Shown: positions 1-9,070, counted from the first letter of the stretch. The stretch: DNA of 50,263 nt from Clostridia bacterium (GCA_017399225.1 JAFQEB010000094.1:1-50263); one strand, 5' to 3'. Notes: generated by a model not told the origin, from the sequence alone. Program-made: numbers and translations.

Positions 1-17
1 CAGAGTCAGTCCCGTTA

Positions 18-52
18 CACTAAAACGAAACCTGGCGTTGATCAACGCCAGG
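18..52 (-). terminator. Palindrome at left edge, probable terminator
   Basis: A perfect 22-bp palindrome at 31-52 (arm CCTGGCGTTGA) is followed on the minus strand by a T-rich run (TTTCGTTTTAG). It probably ends transcription of the exported protein gene that stops at 143. The rest of 1-142 is AT-richer than the neighbourhood and has no gene I can support. Confidence 0.5.
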
Positions 53-142
53 CCTCGTAAGGTGCTCAATTTCCAGTCACCTCAATTCCTTTGGGATCTT
101 GAACTTTATAATGTGTTGCACTTGGTTTGACAAATCACTATA

Positions 143-2536
143 TCACCCATGCCCCAGCGGCCAGGAGTACACGAAGCCCCACCAGGTTTTGCCCTTCAGC
201 TTTACCCGGACAAGGCTGTAGCCGTCGCCCAGCTGGGCCAGACGCTCGACGGTCGCGCCCCGGGGGATCTGCGCCAGGGCGGTGCGGCTGTTGACGGGGT
301 CGTCCATCAGGTCGATGCTCTCCTCCACCGTCATCATGTCGCCGAAGGTGAGGGGCAGCCGGGGGGCTTTTTCGCCCCTGGCCAGGGCGTCCTTTGTGAT
401 CCAGCCGAAGCGGTACTGCTCTGCGCTGATGGCATAGTGGATCAGCAGCCAGCCGTCGTATTCACCGAAAACCTGCACCCAGCCGTTGGTGCTGACGGAG
501 GCCTTGCCGCCCGCCGCCCGGCCAAAGGCCTTGCCCGGGCCCATGTAGACCGGATACTTCTTGTCCGCCCGGAGCTTCACATCCTGCACGGCGAGGGCGT
601 TTTCCGCATCGGTCTGGGGCATGGCAGGCTCGCCGGCGCCGGAGAGCTTCACGTCGGTGATCGCCCGGGGAAGGGCATAGAAGTCCACGGCGAGGATATC
701 CGTGCTGAAGTCGCGCCGGGCTTTGCCGTCGTAGCCGTAGCTGATGTTGTAGAACACCAGGTCATCCCCGGCCACGTCGATCTGGGTGTTGGGGCCGTCG
801 CCGTAGGAGAGCAGGTATATGCCCTCCTCCTGGAGGACGAAGGTGACGAACTCCTCCACATGCTCCCCATTGTCGGTATTCACATGCAGCAAGGGCCCTG
901 CGGGGTAGGTGTAGCCGTCCCTGTCCGGGTCATACCACAGGCTGTTTTCATAGCTGCCGCCCTCCCGGCTGACGCCCAGGCTCACGCCCTCATGCTCCCC
1001 CTGGGGGATGGCCGCCTCCACGTCCTCGACCTCGTCCCATCTGCCGTTTTCCAGCCGGAAGATGTTCAGCTGGCGGCGGTATTCATTTTTGATCAGCACA
1101 AAGGCCATGGGCCCGCCGGGGGCGTTGGGGAGCTCGGCGTAGCCCTCGATCAGGTCGTCGGGATGGAAGGCGCGGATGTGCCCCCGGATGGCCTCCGGCA
1201 TGACGCTCTCCGGGGTCAGGCCTGCATATTCCGGGCTGCTGGGCAGATACCGCCCGGCTCCCAGCCCCACGCCGCCGTGGTAGTGCCAGTCCTTTTCCGT
1301 CAGCAGCCGCACGGGGAGAACGATGCGCTCCCCGCCGGTCACGACCGTCAGCGTATCGCCGGTCACAGACCAGGTCCCTTCCTCCCGGAGGGCCAGGGCG
1401 GAGGCAAAGCCTTCCTTCGTGCCGCCTGCATCATAAAGCAGGCAGGTGCCGTCCGCCCGGAAGCACACGCCGCCGCCCAGCGCAGGCTCCGGCGCGGACA
1501 TGTCCGAATACCACAGCCTGCACAGGGTATGGTACATCTCCTCTGCGGCCCCGGGGCCGGTGTAGCTTTCCGCCTGCGCCGCGCTTTGGGGGAGAGCGGC
1601 GAAGTCCACCGCGCCGATCGCCGTGTCAAAGCGCAGGGGCGCCCATGCTGCTTCGGCGTCGCCGATGCCGTAGAACACCAGCCGATCGCCGACCACGTCC
1701 GCCATGCGCTGGGCGTCGAAGCCCCAGCCGGCCAGCCGCAGCCCATCTGCCTGGATAGAATAAGTGACCTGCGCCTCATAGGATTCGCCGTTGGTGGTCA
1801 GTACGCCGACCGTGGGGCCCTGGGGCGCGAGATCACCGTGCTTGTCCGCATCGAACCACAGGCGGCTGTAGCTGCTGCCCTCGGCGCTGGCCCCCAGCAC
1901 GACCTCCGCGGCGTCGTTCTGCGGCACGGCCTTCACCGTATCCAGGAAGCAGACCCATTCGCCCTTCTCCTGCTGGAAGCCATAGAGCCGCCGCCCGTGC
2001 CCGCAGCGGATGAGCGCAAAGCCCGCATGGCCCATGGGGGTATCCGCCAGCTCGCAGTAGCCCTCCAGGCGGTAATCGGGGTGCTTTTCCTCCACGGCGT
2101 AGAGCACGTCCCGGGGGATGGGCGCGCCCAGGGCGACCACATGGCTTTCATCGCCCCGGCGGTAGAAGCCGCCGCCGTCCCCCTCGGCCAGGTGAATGGT
2201 GTCGCAGCCGCTCTCCGCGCTCCGCTCCGGGATAAAGCTCAGCGGATAGCTGGTTTTGCTTCCCTCCCCGGAGATGGTCAGCTTCCCCTTGCGGTACTGC
2301 CAGGCAGCCATCTCCGCCGTGGGGATGAGACGCTGGGGCGGGAAGCTCTCAAAATCATCCGTGCTGAACCAGGTAAGGCTGCCGTCCGCATCCAGGCGGA
2401 AGCCGTAGCCGCACACCTCCGCGCCGCCTTCGAAGCGCCACACGCCCTCCAGCCACGCCGGGGTGATCTCCGTTTCCGCCGCCTGCGCGGGCAGCATCAA
2501 CAGGCACATCAGCAGTATCGTCAGCCATTTCTTCAT
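143..2536 (-). CDS. Exported modular protein, duplicated lipocalin-like units plus two SH3b domains
   Basis: Predicted exported protein of 797 residues, function unknown. A signal peptide (MKKWLTILLM, then a hydrophobic core ending PAQAAE) starts it. The body is an internal duplication: a lipocalin-like beta unit (xGVWRFEG; EGTWSVTG) followed by a domain of about 190 residues occurs twice, recognisable by the matched pairs RLWFDADKHG/SLWYDPDRDG and VDFAALPQ/VDFYALPR. Two SH3b-like segments end the protein, one carrying GKASVST and one ending in WWGFVY. GGAGG lies 9 nt before the ATG at 2536; the in-frame ATG at 2545 abuts the GGAGG and is unlikely to be used. The exported protein at 26095-27546 shares the same modules. 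It may bind cell-wall or surface polymers; that is inference. Confidence 0.8.
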   Translation of the reverse strand: MKKWLTILLMCLLMLPAQAAETEITPAWLEGVWRFEGGAEVCGYGFRLDADGSLTWFSTDDFESFPPQRLIPTAEMAAWQYRKGKLTISGEGSKTSYPLSFIPERSAESGCDTIHLAEGDGGGFYRRGDESHVVALGAPIPRDVLYAVEEKHPDYRLEGYCELADTPMGHAGFALIRCGHGRRLYGFQQEKGEWVCFLDTVKAVPQNDAAEVVLGASAEGSSYSRLWFDADKHGDLAPQGPTVGVLTTNGESYEAQVTYSIQADGLRLAGWGFDAQRMADVVGDRLVFYGIGDAEAAWAPLRFDTAIGAVDFAALPQSAAQAESYTGPGAAEEMYHTLCRLWYSDMSAPEPALGGGVCFRADGTCLLYDAGGTKEGFASALALREEGTWSVTGDTLTVVTGGERIVLPVRLLTEKDWHYHGGVGLGAGRYLPSSPEYAGLTPESVMPEAIRGHIRAFHPDDLIEGYAELPNAPGGPMAFVLIKNEYRRQLNIFRLENGRWDEVEDVEAAIPQGEHEGVSLGVSREGGSYENSLWYDPDRDGYTYPAGPLLHVNTDNGEHVEEFVTFVLQEEGIYLLSYGDGPNTQIDVAGDDLVFYNISYGYDGKARRDFSTDILAVDFYALPRAITDVKLSGAGEPAMPQTDAENALAVQDVKLRADKKYPVYMGPGKAFGRAAGGKASVSTNGWVQVFGEYDGWLLIHYAISAEQYRFGWITKDALARGEKAPRLPLTFGDMMTVEESIDLMDDPVNSRTALAQIPRGATVERLAQLGDGYSLVRVKLKGKTWWGFVYSWPLGHG

Positions 2537-2618
2537 CGTTTGCATCCTCCTGTCTGCTCATTATAACGTATCAGCGTTTCCTTTTCATTCCAGGCCCTGC
2601 CAGTACAGCAGAAAAACA

Positions 2619-2646
2619 TTGCATTCGGGCGGATCTGCGTTATAAT
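2619..2646 (+). promoter_or_regulatory. Sigma-A promoter for alanine dehydrogenase
   Basis: TTGCAT at 2619-2624 and a perfect TATAAT at 2641-2646 are separated by 16 bp, 36 bp before the ald start codon. Confidence 0.7.
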
Positions 2647-2682
2647 AGGCGTAATTCCATTGCTTTTGAGGAGTGATATGCC

Positions 2683-3795
2683 ATGATCATCGGCTGCACC
2701 AAGGAACTGAAGGATCACGAATACCGCGTGGGCCTGACCCCCGACAACGCCGCCCTGCTGGTGGACGCAGGCCACACCGTGCTGATCGAGACCGGCGCGG
2801 GCGAGGGCGCCAGCTTTATGGACGCAGAGTATCAGGAGGCCGGCTGCCTCATTATCGGAACGGCCAAGGAGGTCTTTGACCGGGCGGAGATGATCATCAA
2901 GGTCAAGGAGCCCGAGGAGTGCGAGTGGGAGCTGCTGCGCGAGGGGCAGATCCTCTACACCTACCTGCACCTGGCCCCCAACCGCCCCCTGACGGAGTTC
3001 CTGCTCAGGCGCAAGGTGAAGGCCGTGGCCTATGAGACCATCACCGACAAGGAGGGGAACCTCCCCTGCCTGCGCCCGATGAGCCAGATCGCGGGCCGCC
3101 TGTCCATCCAGGAGGGCGCGAAGTACCTGGAGCGCTGCTTCGGCGGCCGCGGCGTGCTGCTGGGCGGCGTACCCGGCGTGGAGAACGGCCACATCGTCAT
3201 CATCGGCGGCGGCGTGGCGGGCACCTACGCGGCCAAGGCGGCCGTGGGCATCGGCGCACGGATCACCCTGCTGGACGTGAACCTCTCCCGCCTGGCTTAC
3301 CTGGACGACCTCTTCGGCAACGACGTGACCACCCTGTACTCCACCGAGCGCAACATCCGCCGCGCCCTGGCAGAGGCCGACCTGGTGATCGGCTCGGTGC
3401 TGATCCCCGGCGCCGCGGCCCCCAAGCTCGTCCGCCGCGAGCACCTGAAGCTGATGAAGCCCGGCTCCGTCATCGTCGATATCGCCATCGACCAGGGCGG
3501 CTGCTGCGAATCCAGCCACACCACCCTCCACTCCGACCCCGTGTATATCGAGGAGGGCGTGGTGCACTACTGCGTGGGCAACATGCCCGGCGCGGTGCCG
3601 CGTACCTCCACCGTGGCCCTGGGCAACACCACCATCGGCCACGCGCTGAACATTGCCAAATACGGCCTGGAGGAGGCCTGCCGCCGCGACGCCGGCCTGG
3701 CCAACGGCCTGAACATCTACTGCGGCAAGTGCGTCAACAAGAACGTGGCCAACAGCCTGCAGCTGGACTATGTGCCCGTGGCCGAGGCGCTGTAA
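2683..3795 (+). CDS. ald: Alanine dehydrogenase
   Basis: Cytoplasmic NAD-dependent enzyme interconverting L-alanine and pyruvate plus ammonia. The 370 residues match the family length. Visible family residues are Arg15 in YRVGLTP, Lys75 in IIKVKEP, the catalytic His96 in YLHLAP, the nucleotide-binding loop GGGVAG near 175-180, and the catalytic Asp in VDIAIDQGG near 270. GAGGAG sits 9 nt before the ATG. The gene has its own promoter and a strong terminator, so it is probably monocistronic. It would let cells use alanine as carbon and nitrogen source or recycle reductant. The identification is firm. Confidence 0.97.
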   Translation: MIIGCTKELKDHEYRVGLTPDNAALLVDAGHTVLIETGAGEGASFMDAEYQEAGCLIIGTAKEVFDRAEMIIKVKEPEECEWELLREGQILYTYLHLAPNRPLTEFLLRRKVKAVAYETITDKEGNLPCLRPMSQIAGRLSIQEGAKYLERCFGGRGVLLGGVPGVENGHIVIIGGGVAGTYAAKAAVGIGARITLLDVNLSRLAYLDDLFGNDVTTLYSTERNIRRALAEADLVIGSVLIPGAAAPKLVRREHLKLMKPGSVIVDIAIDQGGCCESSHTTLHSDPVYIEEGVVHYCVGNMPGAVPRTSTVALGNTTIGHALNIAKYGLEEACRRDAGLANGLNIYCGKCVNKNVANSLQLDYVPVAEAL

Positions 3796-3808
3796 GAGAT
3801 GGATTTTG

Positions 3809-3840
3809 CTCCCCCGTCCGAGTGGATGGGGGAGTTTTTG
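3809..3840 (+). terminator. Intrinsic terminator after ald
   Basis: CTCCCCC at 3809-3815 pairs with GGGGGAG at 3828-3834 across a 12-nt loop, followed by TTTTT. Confidence 0.85.
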
Positions 3841-3841
3841 C

Positions 3842-3870
3842 TTGTGCAGGGGCGGGCAGGGTGGTATAAT
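3842..3870 (+). promoter_or_regulatory. Promoter for leucine-rich-repeat protein
   Basis: A perfect TATAAT at 3865-3870 lies 17 bp downstream of TTGTGC at 3842-3847, and 25 bp before the start codon at 3896. Confidence 0.6.
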
Positions 3871-3895
3871 GGGGGCAGCGAAGGGAGATGTTCAT

Positions 3896-4993
3896 ATGAA
3901 GAAGCTGCTGGTTGTGCTGATTTCTACGCTGATGGCGCTGCTTATGTGCTGCGCCGGGGCCGAGGAGACGGACGAGCCAACTGTGTATACCTCCGGGGAG
4001 TGGAAGTATGTCCTGCTGGAGGATGGGACGGCGGAGATTTATTGTTACTTCGGTCCGGATGATGAGCTGGCAATCCCCGGGATAATTGACGGGAATACCG
4101 TCACGGCTATCGGGAACTCCGCGTTCTCCATTAGTGCCATGAAGAGCGTGACGATCCCGGACTCGATCACGACCATCGGAACGAATCCTTTTGCATATTG
4201 CCGAAAACTGACGAACATCATCGTCTCCCGCGACCATCCTACACTGGCAACTATTGACGGCGTGTTGTTTGATAAGACAGAAAAGAGGCTCATTTGCTAT
4301 CCATGTGCCTTCATGGATACCAGCTATGTCATCCCACAGGACATCCAGATTATTGGGGATTACGCATTCAATAACTGCGAATTCCTGACGAGCGTGACGC
4401 TCCCTGACTCTGTCACGGCCATTGGGGATTACGCGTTTTCTGGATGTCGCCTGACCAGCATAACCCTCCCGGACTCCGTCATTACCATCGGGACGAATCC
4501 TTTTACAGACTGCGTGAAACTAACGGACATCATCGTCTCTCCTGACCATCCGATGCTGGCCAGTATTAATGGCGTGCTGTTTGACAAGGTGGAAAAGAAG
4601 CTAATCTGCTATCCCTACGCATACAAGAACCGAAGCTATACTGTCCCGCAGGGTATACTGGTTATCGGGGACGACGCGTTCTACGGTTGTCGCCTGACTG
4701 ACGTGAGGATTCCAGACACTGTCACAGCCATCGGGGATTCCGCATTCTGCGGCTGTCGCTTCCTGAGGAGCATAACGCTCCCTGACTCCATCACGACCAT
4801 CGGGAATTCTGCATTCTACCGTTGTCGCCTGACCGACGTGACGATTCCTGACTCCGTCACCACCATCGGGGATGGTGCGTTCGAATCCACGACCATTATC
4901 ACCGTCCCCCGCGACTCCTACGCCGCCCAGTGGTGCAAGGAAAACGGCCTCAACTACACCTACCCCGACGCCCTCGACTGGCTCAACGACTGA
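3896..4993 (+). CDS. Exported BspA-like leucine-rich-repeat protein
   Basis: Predicted exported protein of 365 residues. It begins with a signal peptide (MKKLLVVLIS, hydrophobic, ending CCAGAEE). The rest is a run of LRR_5-type repeats whose core reads SVTxPDSVTTIGDxAFxGC; at least eight are visible, for example near SVTLPDSVTAIGD and SITLPDSITTIGN. Two longer inserts of the form TNPFxxCxKLTxIIVSxDHP interrupt the array and are close duplicates of each other. Such proteins are surface or secreted binding proteins in gut Bacillota and Bacteroidota. The start at 3896 is chosen because the signal peptide begins there and AGGGAG precedes it; the upstream in-frame extension runs through the terminator and promoter. 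The codons are less GC-rich than those of neighbours. Confidence 0.88.
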   Translation: MKKLLVVLISTLMALLMCCAGAEETDEPTVYTSGEWKYVLLEDGTAEIYCYFGPDDELAIPGIIDGNTVTAIGNSAFSISAMKSVTIPDSITTIGTNPFAYCRKLTNIIVSRDHPTLATIDGVLFDKTEKRLICYPCAFMDTSYVIPQDIQIIGDYAFNNCEFLTSVTLPDSVTAIGDYAFSGCRLTSITLPDSVITIGTNPFTDCVKLTDIIVSPDHPMLASINGVLFDKVEKKLICYPYAYKNRSYTVPQGILVIGDDAFYGCRLTDVRIPDTVTAIGDSAFCGCRFLRSITLPDSITTIGNSAFYRCRLTDVTIPDSVTTIGDGAFESTTIITVPRDSYAAQWCKENGLNYTYPDALDWLND

Positions 4994-5003
4994 CGCAAAA
5001 ATG

Positions 5004-5040
5004 CCCCGCCCGCAGCCACATGCCGCAGGCGGGGTTTCTT
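5004..5040 (+). terminator. Terminator between convergent genes
   Basis: CCCCGCC at 5004-5010 pairs with GGCGGGG at 5028-5034, followed by TTTCTT. It ends the leucine-rich-repeat gene. Confidence 0.75.
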
Positions 5041-5050
5041 ATGCCGTTGT

Positions 5051-6223
5051 TCAGATCTCCCCCCGGCTCAGGGCCGCCAGCAGGGCGTTGCGCACCCGGC
5101 GCACGTAGGGGCTGGTGCCGCAGTCGGTGGTGTTCTGCATGGAGAGGATGGTGATCCCCTCGGCCGGCATGTTGCAGAAGTAGCTGCCCAGCCAGCCGTC
5201 CCAGCCGTATTCGCCCTTGACAGCCAGGCCTGCCATGCGCTCCGGCTCCGTGCAGATGCGCATGAGCTTGCCGTAGCTGTAGCCGTCCAGGGAGTCCCAC
5301 AGGTCGCGGCGGACGGTATCGTTCAGCTGGGGCGAGGTGAGGAACTCGACGCTCTTGGGGCTGAGGATGCGCTTCCCCTGATACATGCCCTTGTTCATCA
5401 GCATGTCGGCGAAGTGGCTGTAGTCCTCCAGCGTGCTGACCAGGCCTGCGCCGCCGGATTCAAAGGCCGGGTCGCGGTCGTACACGCCGCAGGCGAGGTT
5501 CATGTCCAGCCAGGGTTTGAGGCCATCGGGCGTGCGCTTGTAGCAGGTGACGAAGCGGTCGCGCTTCTCTTCCGGCACCCAGAAGGCGGTATCCACCATG
5601 TTCAGGAGCTCAAAGAGCTCCTCGCGCAGGAAGTCGCCGAAGCGCTTGCCGGTCACCACCTCGATCACCGCGCCCAGGACGTCCGCGCAGGTGGAGTAGC
5701 GCCAGTGCGTGCCGGGCTGGAAGGCCAGGGGCTGCTCGCCCAGGCGGTTCATGAATTCAACCGTGGGGATGCCGCCGCCAGAGGCGATCTGCGCGTGGGC
5801 GTCCTCAAAGACACGGGCGGCGAACTGGCCCGCCGGGTCAGCGTCGGGATAGCACAGCCCAGCGGTCATGCCCAGCAGCTCCATGATCCACGGCGCGCGG
5901 TAGGCGGGGGTGATATTGCCCTGGGCGTCCACCACGCGGGGGTTGCGGAAGCCGGGCAGGTACTTGTCCACGCCGTCCATCAGGTCGATGAGGCCGCGCT
6001 CCACCAGCAGCATGGTCGCCGCAGCGGTGACGGGCTTGGACTGGCTGTACAGGCGGAAGATGCTGTCCCGCTGCACGGGATTGCGCTTCTCCAGATCCGC
6101 CATGCCGGCCTGGGTATAGAGGATCTCCTCGCCATGGCGGCGCACCAGCACGGTGATGCCTGCACACTGCTTTTCCTCCACAGCGGCGGCGAGGATATCG
6201 GTGATCTGATCATGAAGAGTCAT
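5051..6223 (-). CDS. Serine hydrolase, class C beta-lactamase/esterase fold
   Basis: Serine hydrolase of 390 residues in the beta-lactamase family (PF00144). The SxxK nucleophile motif is Ser60-Gln-Ser-Lys63 in RLYSQSKP. The second motif is Tyr176-Ser-Thr in HWRYSTCADV, where the family usually has YxN, so it departs slightly from the standard. The third region is GWDGWLGSYF. No signal peptide is visible, so the enzyme is probably cytoplasmic, and an esterase or peptide-hydrolase role is more likely than antibiotic resistance. AAGGGAGG lies 8 nt before the ATG. The gene converges on the leucine-rich-repeat gene and appears to stand alone. The fold is confident; the substrate is unknown. Confidence 0.88.
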   Translation of the reverse strand: MTLHDQITDILAAAVEEKQCAGITVLVRRHGEEILYTQAGMADLEKRNPVQRDSIFRLYSQSKPVTAAATMLLVERGLIDLMDGVDKYLPGFRNPRVVDAQGNITPAYRAPWIMELLGMTAGLCYPDADPAGQFAARVFEDAHAQIASGGGIPTVEFMNRLGEQPLAFQPGTHWRYSTCADVLGAVIEVVTGKRFGDFLREELFELLNMVDTAFWVPEEKRDRFVTCYKRTPDGLKPWLDMNLACGVYDRDPAFESGGAGLVSTLEDYSHFADMLMNKGMYQGKRILSPKSVEFLTSPQLNDTVRRDLWDSLDGYSYGKLMRICTEPERMAGLAVKGEYGWDGWLGSYFCNMPAEGITILSMQNTTDCGTSPYVRRVRNALLAALSRGEI

Positions 6224-6326
6224 GGGAATGGCCTCCCTTTGGTGTGGTTTTCAGGTGGTCTTGTCTGCATTATAGCGTTTTTTGTCCGAACTTGCAACAA
6301 GGATGTTGCGGGAAGATACCGGCGTT

Positions 6327-6435
6327 CACGCAACCAAAAGGCTCTCCCTTGGGGAGAGCTCCCGCGCAGCGAGTGAGAGGGTCTTGCGCGTCCGCAGACG
6401 CGCCTCCTCTGCGGCAATCCGAACCCCCCGGCAGG
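6327..6435 (+). repeat. Dispersed repeat family D, copy 1
   Basis: Shares with the copies near 23296, 27659 and 27762 the core ACCAAAAGGCTCTCCC, its hairpin partner GGGAGAGC, and GAGTGAGAGGG. It is followed by the palindrome GCGCGTCCGCAGACGCGC, which also occurs in the copy near 27767. It fills the gap between the serine hydrolase and pectinesterase genes. Confidence 0.8.
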
Positions 6436-6494
6436 AATTTCCCCCATACTTCACGAAATGTATACGCAGCAACACAAGAGCGGAGGCCCACACC

Positions 6495-7451
6495 ATGCAC
6501 ACCATTCATGTAACGCCCGGCGAAAACGCCCTGCAAAGCGCCATTGACCGCCTGCCTGCCGACGGTACGCCCGCGGTGATCCGCCTGGCCCCCGGCGTGT
6601 ACCGGGAAAAGGTTGAGCTGCGCCGCCCCAACACGACCATCGAGGGCATAGGCGCTGCGCAGACCCGCATCGTGTGGGCCGACGCGGCCACCGCCCTCCA
6701 TGCCGACGGGCAAAAGCGCGGCACCTTCCGCACCTACACGCTGCTGGTGCTGGCGGATGGCTGCACCCTGCAAGGCCTCACCATCGAAAATGCCGCCGCG
6801 CCCCGGGAGAGCGTCGGGCAGTGCATCGCCCTGTTTGCCGAGAGCGACCTGTTCACCTGCGAGGACTGCACGCTGCTCTCCGCCCAGGATACCCTCTACA
6901 CCGGGCCGCTGCCGCCCCGTGAGGTCATTCCGGGCGGGTTCCTGGGGCCCACGCAGCTCCTGCCCCGCCGCGCCCAGCGCCATATTTACCGCCGGTGTAC
7001 CATCAAGGGCGATGTGGATTTCATCTTCGGCGGCGCGGCAGCCTGGTTTGAGGACTGCGATATCGTCTCCGTCAACGCCTACACCGACGGGCGCGTGCCC
7101 AGCGGCTATGCGGCGGCGGCCTCCACCCCGGAGGGGCAGAAATACGGCTATGTCTTCCACCGCTGCCGCTTCCTGGCCGGAGAGGGCGTGCCGGATCAGT
7201 GCATGTACCTGGGCCGTCCCTGGCGCGAGTACGCAAAGACCGTGCTGCTGCACTGCTTCATCGGCCCCCACATCAAGCCCGAGGGCTGGGATGACTGGGG
7301 CAAGCCCGCCTTTCATGAACACGGCTTCTATGCCGAGTACGGCTGCATCGGCCCCGGCAGCGATCTGTCCGCCCGGGCGGACTTCGCCCATGTGCTCACC
7401 GACGCACAGGCGGCGGAGTACACCCTGGAGAGCTTCCTGAAAAGTATGTGA
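6495..7451 (+). CDS. Pectinesterase (carbohydrate esterase family 8)
   Basis: Removes methyl esters from homogalacturonan or its oligomers. The 318 residues form a right-handed beta-helix family member with all signature sites: Gln131-Asp132 in SAQDTLYTG, the nucleophile Asp175 in GDVDFIFGG, and Arg241 in YLGRPWREY. There is no signal peptide, so it probably acts on imported pectic oligosaccharides inside the cell; that is inference. The start is fixed by CGGAGG 8 nt upstream. An in-frame extension upstream is only repeat DNA. No transporter or galacturonate genes adjoin it. Confidence 0.95.
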   Translation: MHTIHVTPGENALQSAIDRLPADGTPAVIRLAPGVYREKVELRRPNTTIEGIGAAQTRIVWADAATALHADGQKRGTFRTYTLLVLADGCTLQGLTIENAAAPRESVGQCIALFAESDLFTCEDCTLLSAQDTLYTGPLPPREVIPGGFLGPTQLLPRRAQRHIYRRCTIKGDVDFIFGGAAAWFEDCDIVSVNAYTDGRVPSGYAAAASTPEGQKYGYVFHRCRFLAGEGVPDQCMYLGRPWREYAKTVLLHCFIGPHIKPEGWDDWGKPAFHEHGFYAEYGCIGPGSDLSARADFAHVLTDAQAAEYTLESFLKSM

Positions 7452-7457
7452 ACAGCA

Positions 7458-7500
7458 AACCGCAGCGCCCCGGAATGATGCCGGACGCTGCGGTTTTGTC
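7458..7500 (+). terminator. Bidirectional terminator
   Basis: CCGCAGCG at 7460-7467 pairs with CGCTGCGG at 7486-7493, with an inner CCGG/CCGG pair, flanked by AAA on the left and TTTT on the right. It serves the pectinesterase gene and the convergent gene at 7512. Confidence 0.85.
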
Positions 7501-7511
7501 ATATTATCGGC

Positions 7512-7994
7512 TTATCGGCGTTTTTCTGCCTCGCACAGTGTTTTCGTGCGGGGGTAGTAGGTGACCACATAATGCGAGCCCTCCTCGATGCCGTAATCCT
7601 CGATCAGGCTCTTGTGGATGTAGAGCGACAAGCCTTTTTCCGACCCGTCATCAAGCTTGATGCGGTACTTTTTGCGGTTTTTTCCGGCGCTGATATACCC
7701 TGCGCTGGTCACGACGCCCTCCGCCTGCACGGGAACGCTTTCCCTGTCCAGGTGATAATCATGGATCTCCATGCCGCTGAATACGGAAAGCAGGATCATC
7801 AGCAGCACGATGACCAGAAGGGCGGTCTTCGTTTCCCGGACGTCCTTTTTACTCCGCCGCTTTCGCCTTTTGCCGGATGAAGAGGGCCCCGCCTGGAGCT
7901 TGTACATTTCGGCGATCACCACGCCCGCGCAGAGGATCAGCAGAAAGACCAGCACGCGGATCTCTCCGTTCATGCGCTGGATCAGGTTTTCCAT
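7512..7994 (-). CDS. Hypothetical membrane protein with two transmembrane segments
   Basis: Protein of 160 residues that I do not recognise. Two hydrophobic segments (about 11-31 and 57-75) are separated by a strongly basic loop (KRRKRRSKK near 42-50), which should face the cytoplasm. That puts both termini outside. The C-terminal 80 residues look like a small extracytoplasmic beta domain (YRIKLDDG, YYPRTKTL). AAGGAGG lies 8 nt before the ATG at 7994. A longer in-frame extension to 8159 would translate repeat DNA and is rejected. Confidence 0.75.
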   Translation of the reverse strand: MENLIQRMNGEIRVLVFLLILCAGVVIAEMYKLQAGPSSSGKRRKRRSKKDVRETKTALLVIVLLMILLSVFSGMEIHDYHLDRESVPVQAEGVVTSAGYISAGKNRKKYRIKLDDGSEKGLSLYIHKSLIEDYGIEEGSHYVVTYYPRTKTLCEAEKRR

Positions 7995-8344
7995 ACAGCC
8001 TTCCTCCTTATTTGCGGGATAAGGAGGATTTCGCGTTATGCCCGCCCGTTTCCTGCACCGCAGTTGTAAAATGTGGGGTGCAGAAAGGGCGAGAAGCGAG
8101 GGTCTCCGACGGCCAGGGCCTCCGCGGCCCTGGACCCCGTAAGGGATTTCCCCTAACATCGCTTGCAGCTTTCGCCTACGGCGAAGTCCCCACAGGGGAC
8201 GCGCTGCTGCACGATGCCCATTAACCCTTCCCGCAATTGAATTATTTATCCCTGTCTGGCTGAGTGCGCGTGGATATAGAGGGCACGAAAGGAAGTGTTC
8301 CTTTGGCGGGAAAGTTCTTAAGGAACAATTTATCCAACAATGAA

Positions 8345-8377
8345 CAAATGAGCATCCGGCATTCGGATGCTCATTTG
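8345..8377 (-). terminator. Terminator after HAD phosphatase
   Basis: A long perfect hairpin: AAATGAGCATCCG pairs with CGGATGCTCATTT, and the stem tips give T-rich ends on both strands. Confidence 0.85.
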
Positions 8378-8496
8378 CTTATGTGGCCCAATAAACGCAA
8401 TGCACGAACATCGTGCGTATAATTGCGCCCTCACCCAATGAGGGAGAAGTGTTATTTGCCAGCCCGATAAATTGGGGTTTACCTAATAAGCTCTTT

Positions 8497-8988
8497 CTAA
8501 ATCAGATTACACAAATCCGACAAATCACTAATTCTTTGTTTTCCAATGCCTATACCCCAAAAATTCAGTCCAACACTTTCAGCACACTTCATATCGCCCA
8601 ATGAATCTCCACACATAAAAGATACCTCCAAATTGATTTCCGGATATTTTCTTATTGCCTGCTTTATTAGCCCATTTTGGGGTTTGCAGCAATCACATCG
8701 TTCATCTCGTGCATGAGGGCAATAAAAAACATCCAAAATGCGAATATCATTGTCTATGAGTAACGCCAAAAGCTTGCTATTAAATTCATGATATTGCTCT
8801 ATCGAAATAATCCCCTCTCCAATGATATATTGATTGGTTACAATAATTATTTCATACCCTTTTTCTTTTAAGCATTTCATTCCCCGAATTGCTCCCGGCA
8901 ATATCTCCGGACACTGAATCTGGCTCCAAATATCATCTGGGTAATCACGGTTAATCGTTCCATCTCTATCTAAAAAAGCAACTTTCAT
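8497..8988 (-). CDS. HAD-family phosphatase, GmhB/HisB-N type
   Basis: Phosphatase of 163 residues of the HAD IIIA class, like D-glycero-D-manno-heptose 1,7-bisphosphate 7-phosphatase. Visible motifs are the nucleophile pair Asp7 and Asp9 in FLDRDGTIN, Thr51-Asn52 in IVTNQ, zinc ligands Cys90, His92, Cys98 and Cys100 in CPHARDERCDC, Lys102, and Asp128 with Asp132 in CGDSLGD. The start at 8988 follows GAGAG by 7 nt; an in-frame ATG at 9030 lacks a good site. The gene is far more AT-rich than its neighbours and has its own promoter and terminators, which suggests transfer. No other heptose or nucleotide-sugar genes are nearby, so the true substrate is open. Confidence 0.88.
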   Translation of the reverse strand: MKVAFLDRDGTINRDYPDDIWSQIQCPEILPGAIRGMKCLKEKGYEIIIVTNQYIIGEGIISIEQYHEFNSKLLALLIDNDIRILDVFYCPHARDERCDCCKPQNGLIKQAIRKYPEINLEVSFMCGDSLGDMKCAESVGLNFWGIGIGKQRISDLSDLCNLI

Positions 8989-9034
8989 AATATTCTCTCG
9001 CTTCCTTGATGCAGGATCATTATATGGCACAGTT

Positions 9035-9063
9035 TGTATATTTGTGCTTTCATTCTATCACAA
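9035..9063 (-). promoter_or_regulatory. Promoter for HAD phosphatase
   Basis: On the minus strand TTGTGA is followed after 17 bp by TATACA. A separate TATAAT at 9019-9024 is an alternative -10 closer to the gene. Confidence 0.5.
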
Positions 9064-9070
9064 CAGTACG

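Noticed and set aside
1..142. Insertion-sequence end at the left edge
   Set aside because: The AT-rich segment and palindrome could belong to a mobile element, but no transposase or matching terminal repeat is visible in the window.
149..2566. Plus-strand open frame of 805 codons
   Set aside because: It is the shadow of the minus-strand exported SH3 protein; no recognisable domain and composition typical of an antisense GC-rich frame.
5051..6223. Antibiotic-resistance beta-lactamase
   Set aside because: The fold is shared, but there is no signal peptide and the second motif is YST, so an esterase-like hydrolase is more likely.
6282..6494. Longer N terminus for pectinesterase
   Set aside because: The in-frame extension is repeat family D DNA, and a good ribosome-binding site fixes the start at 6495.
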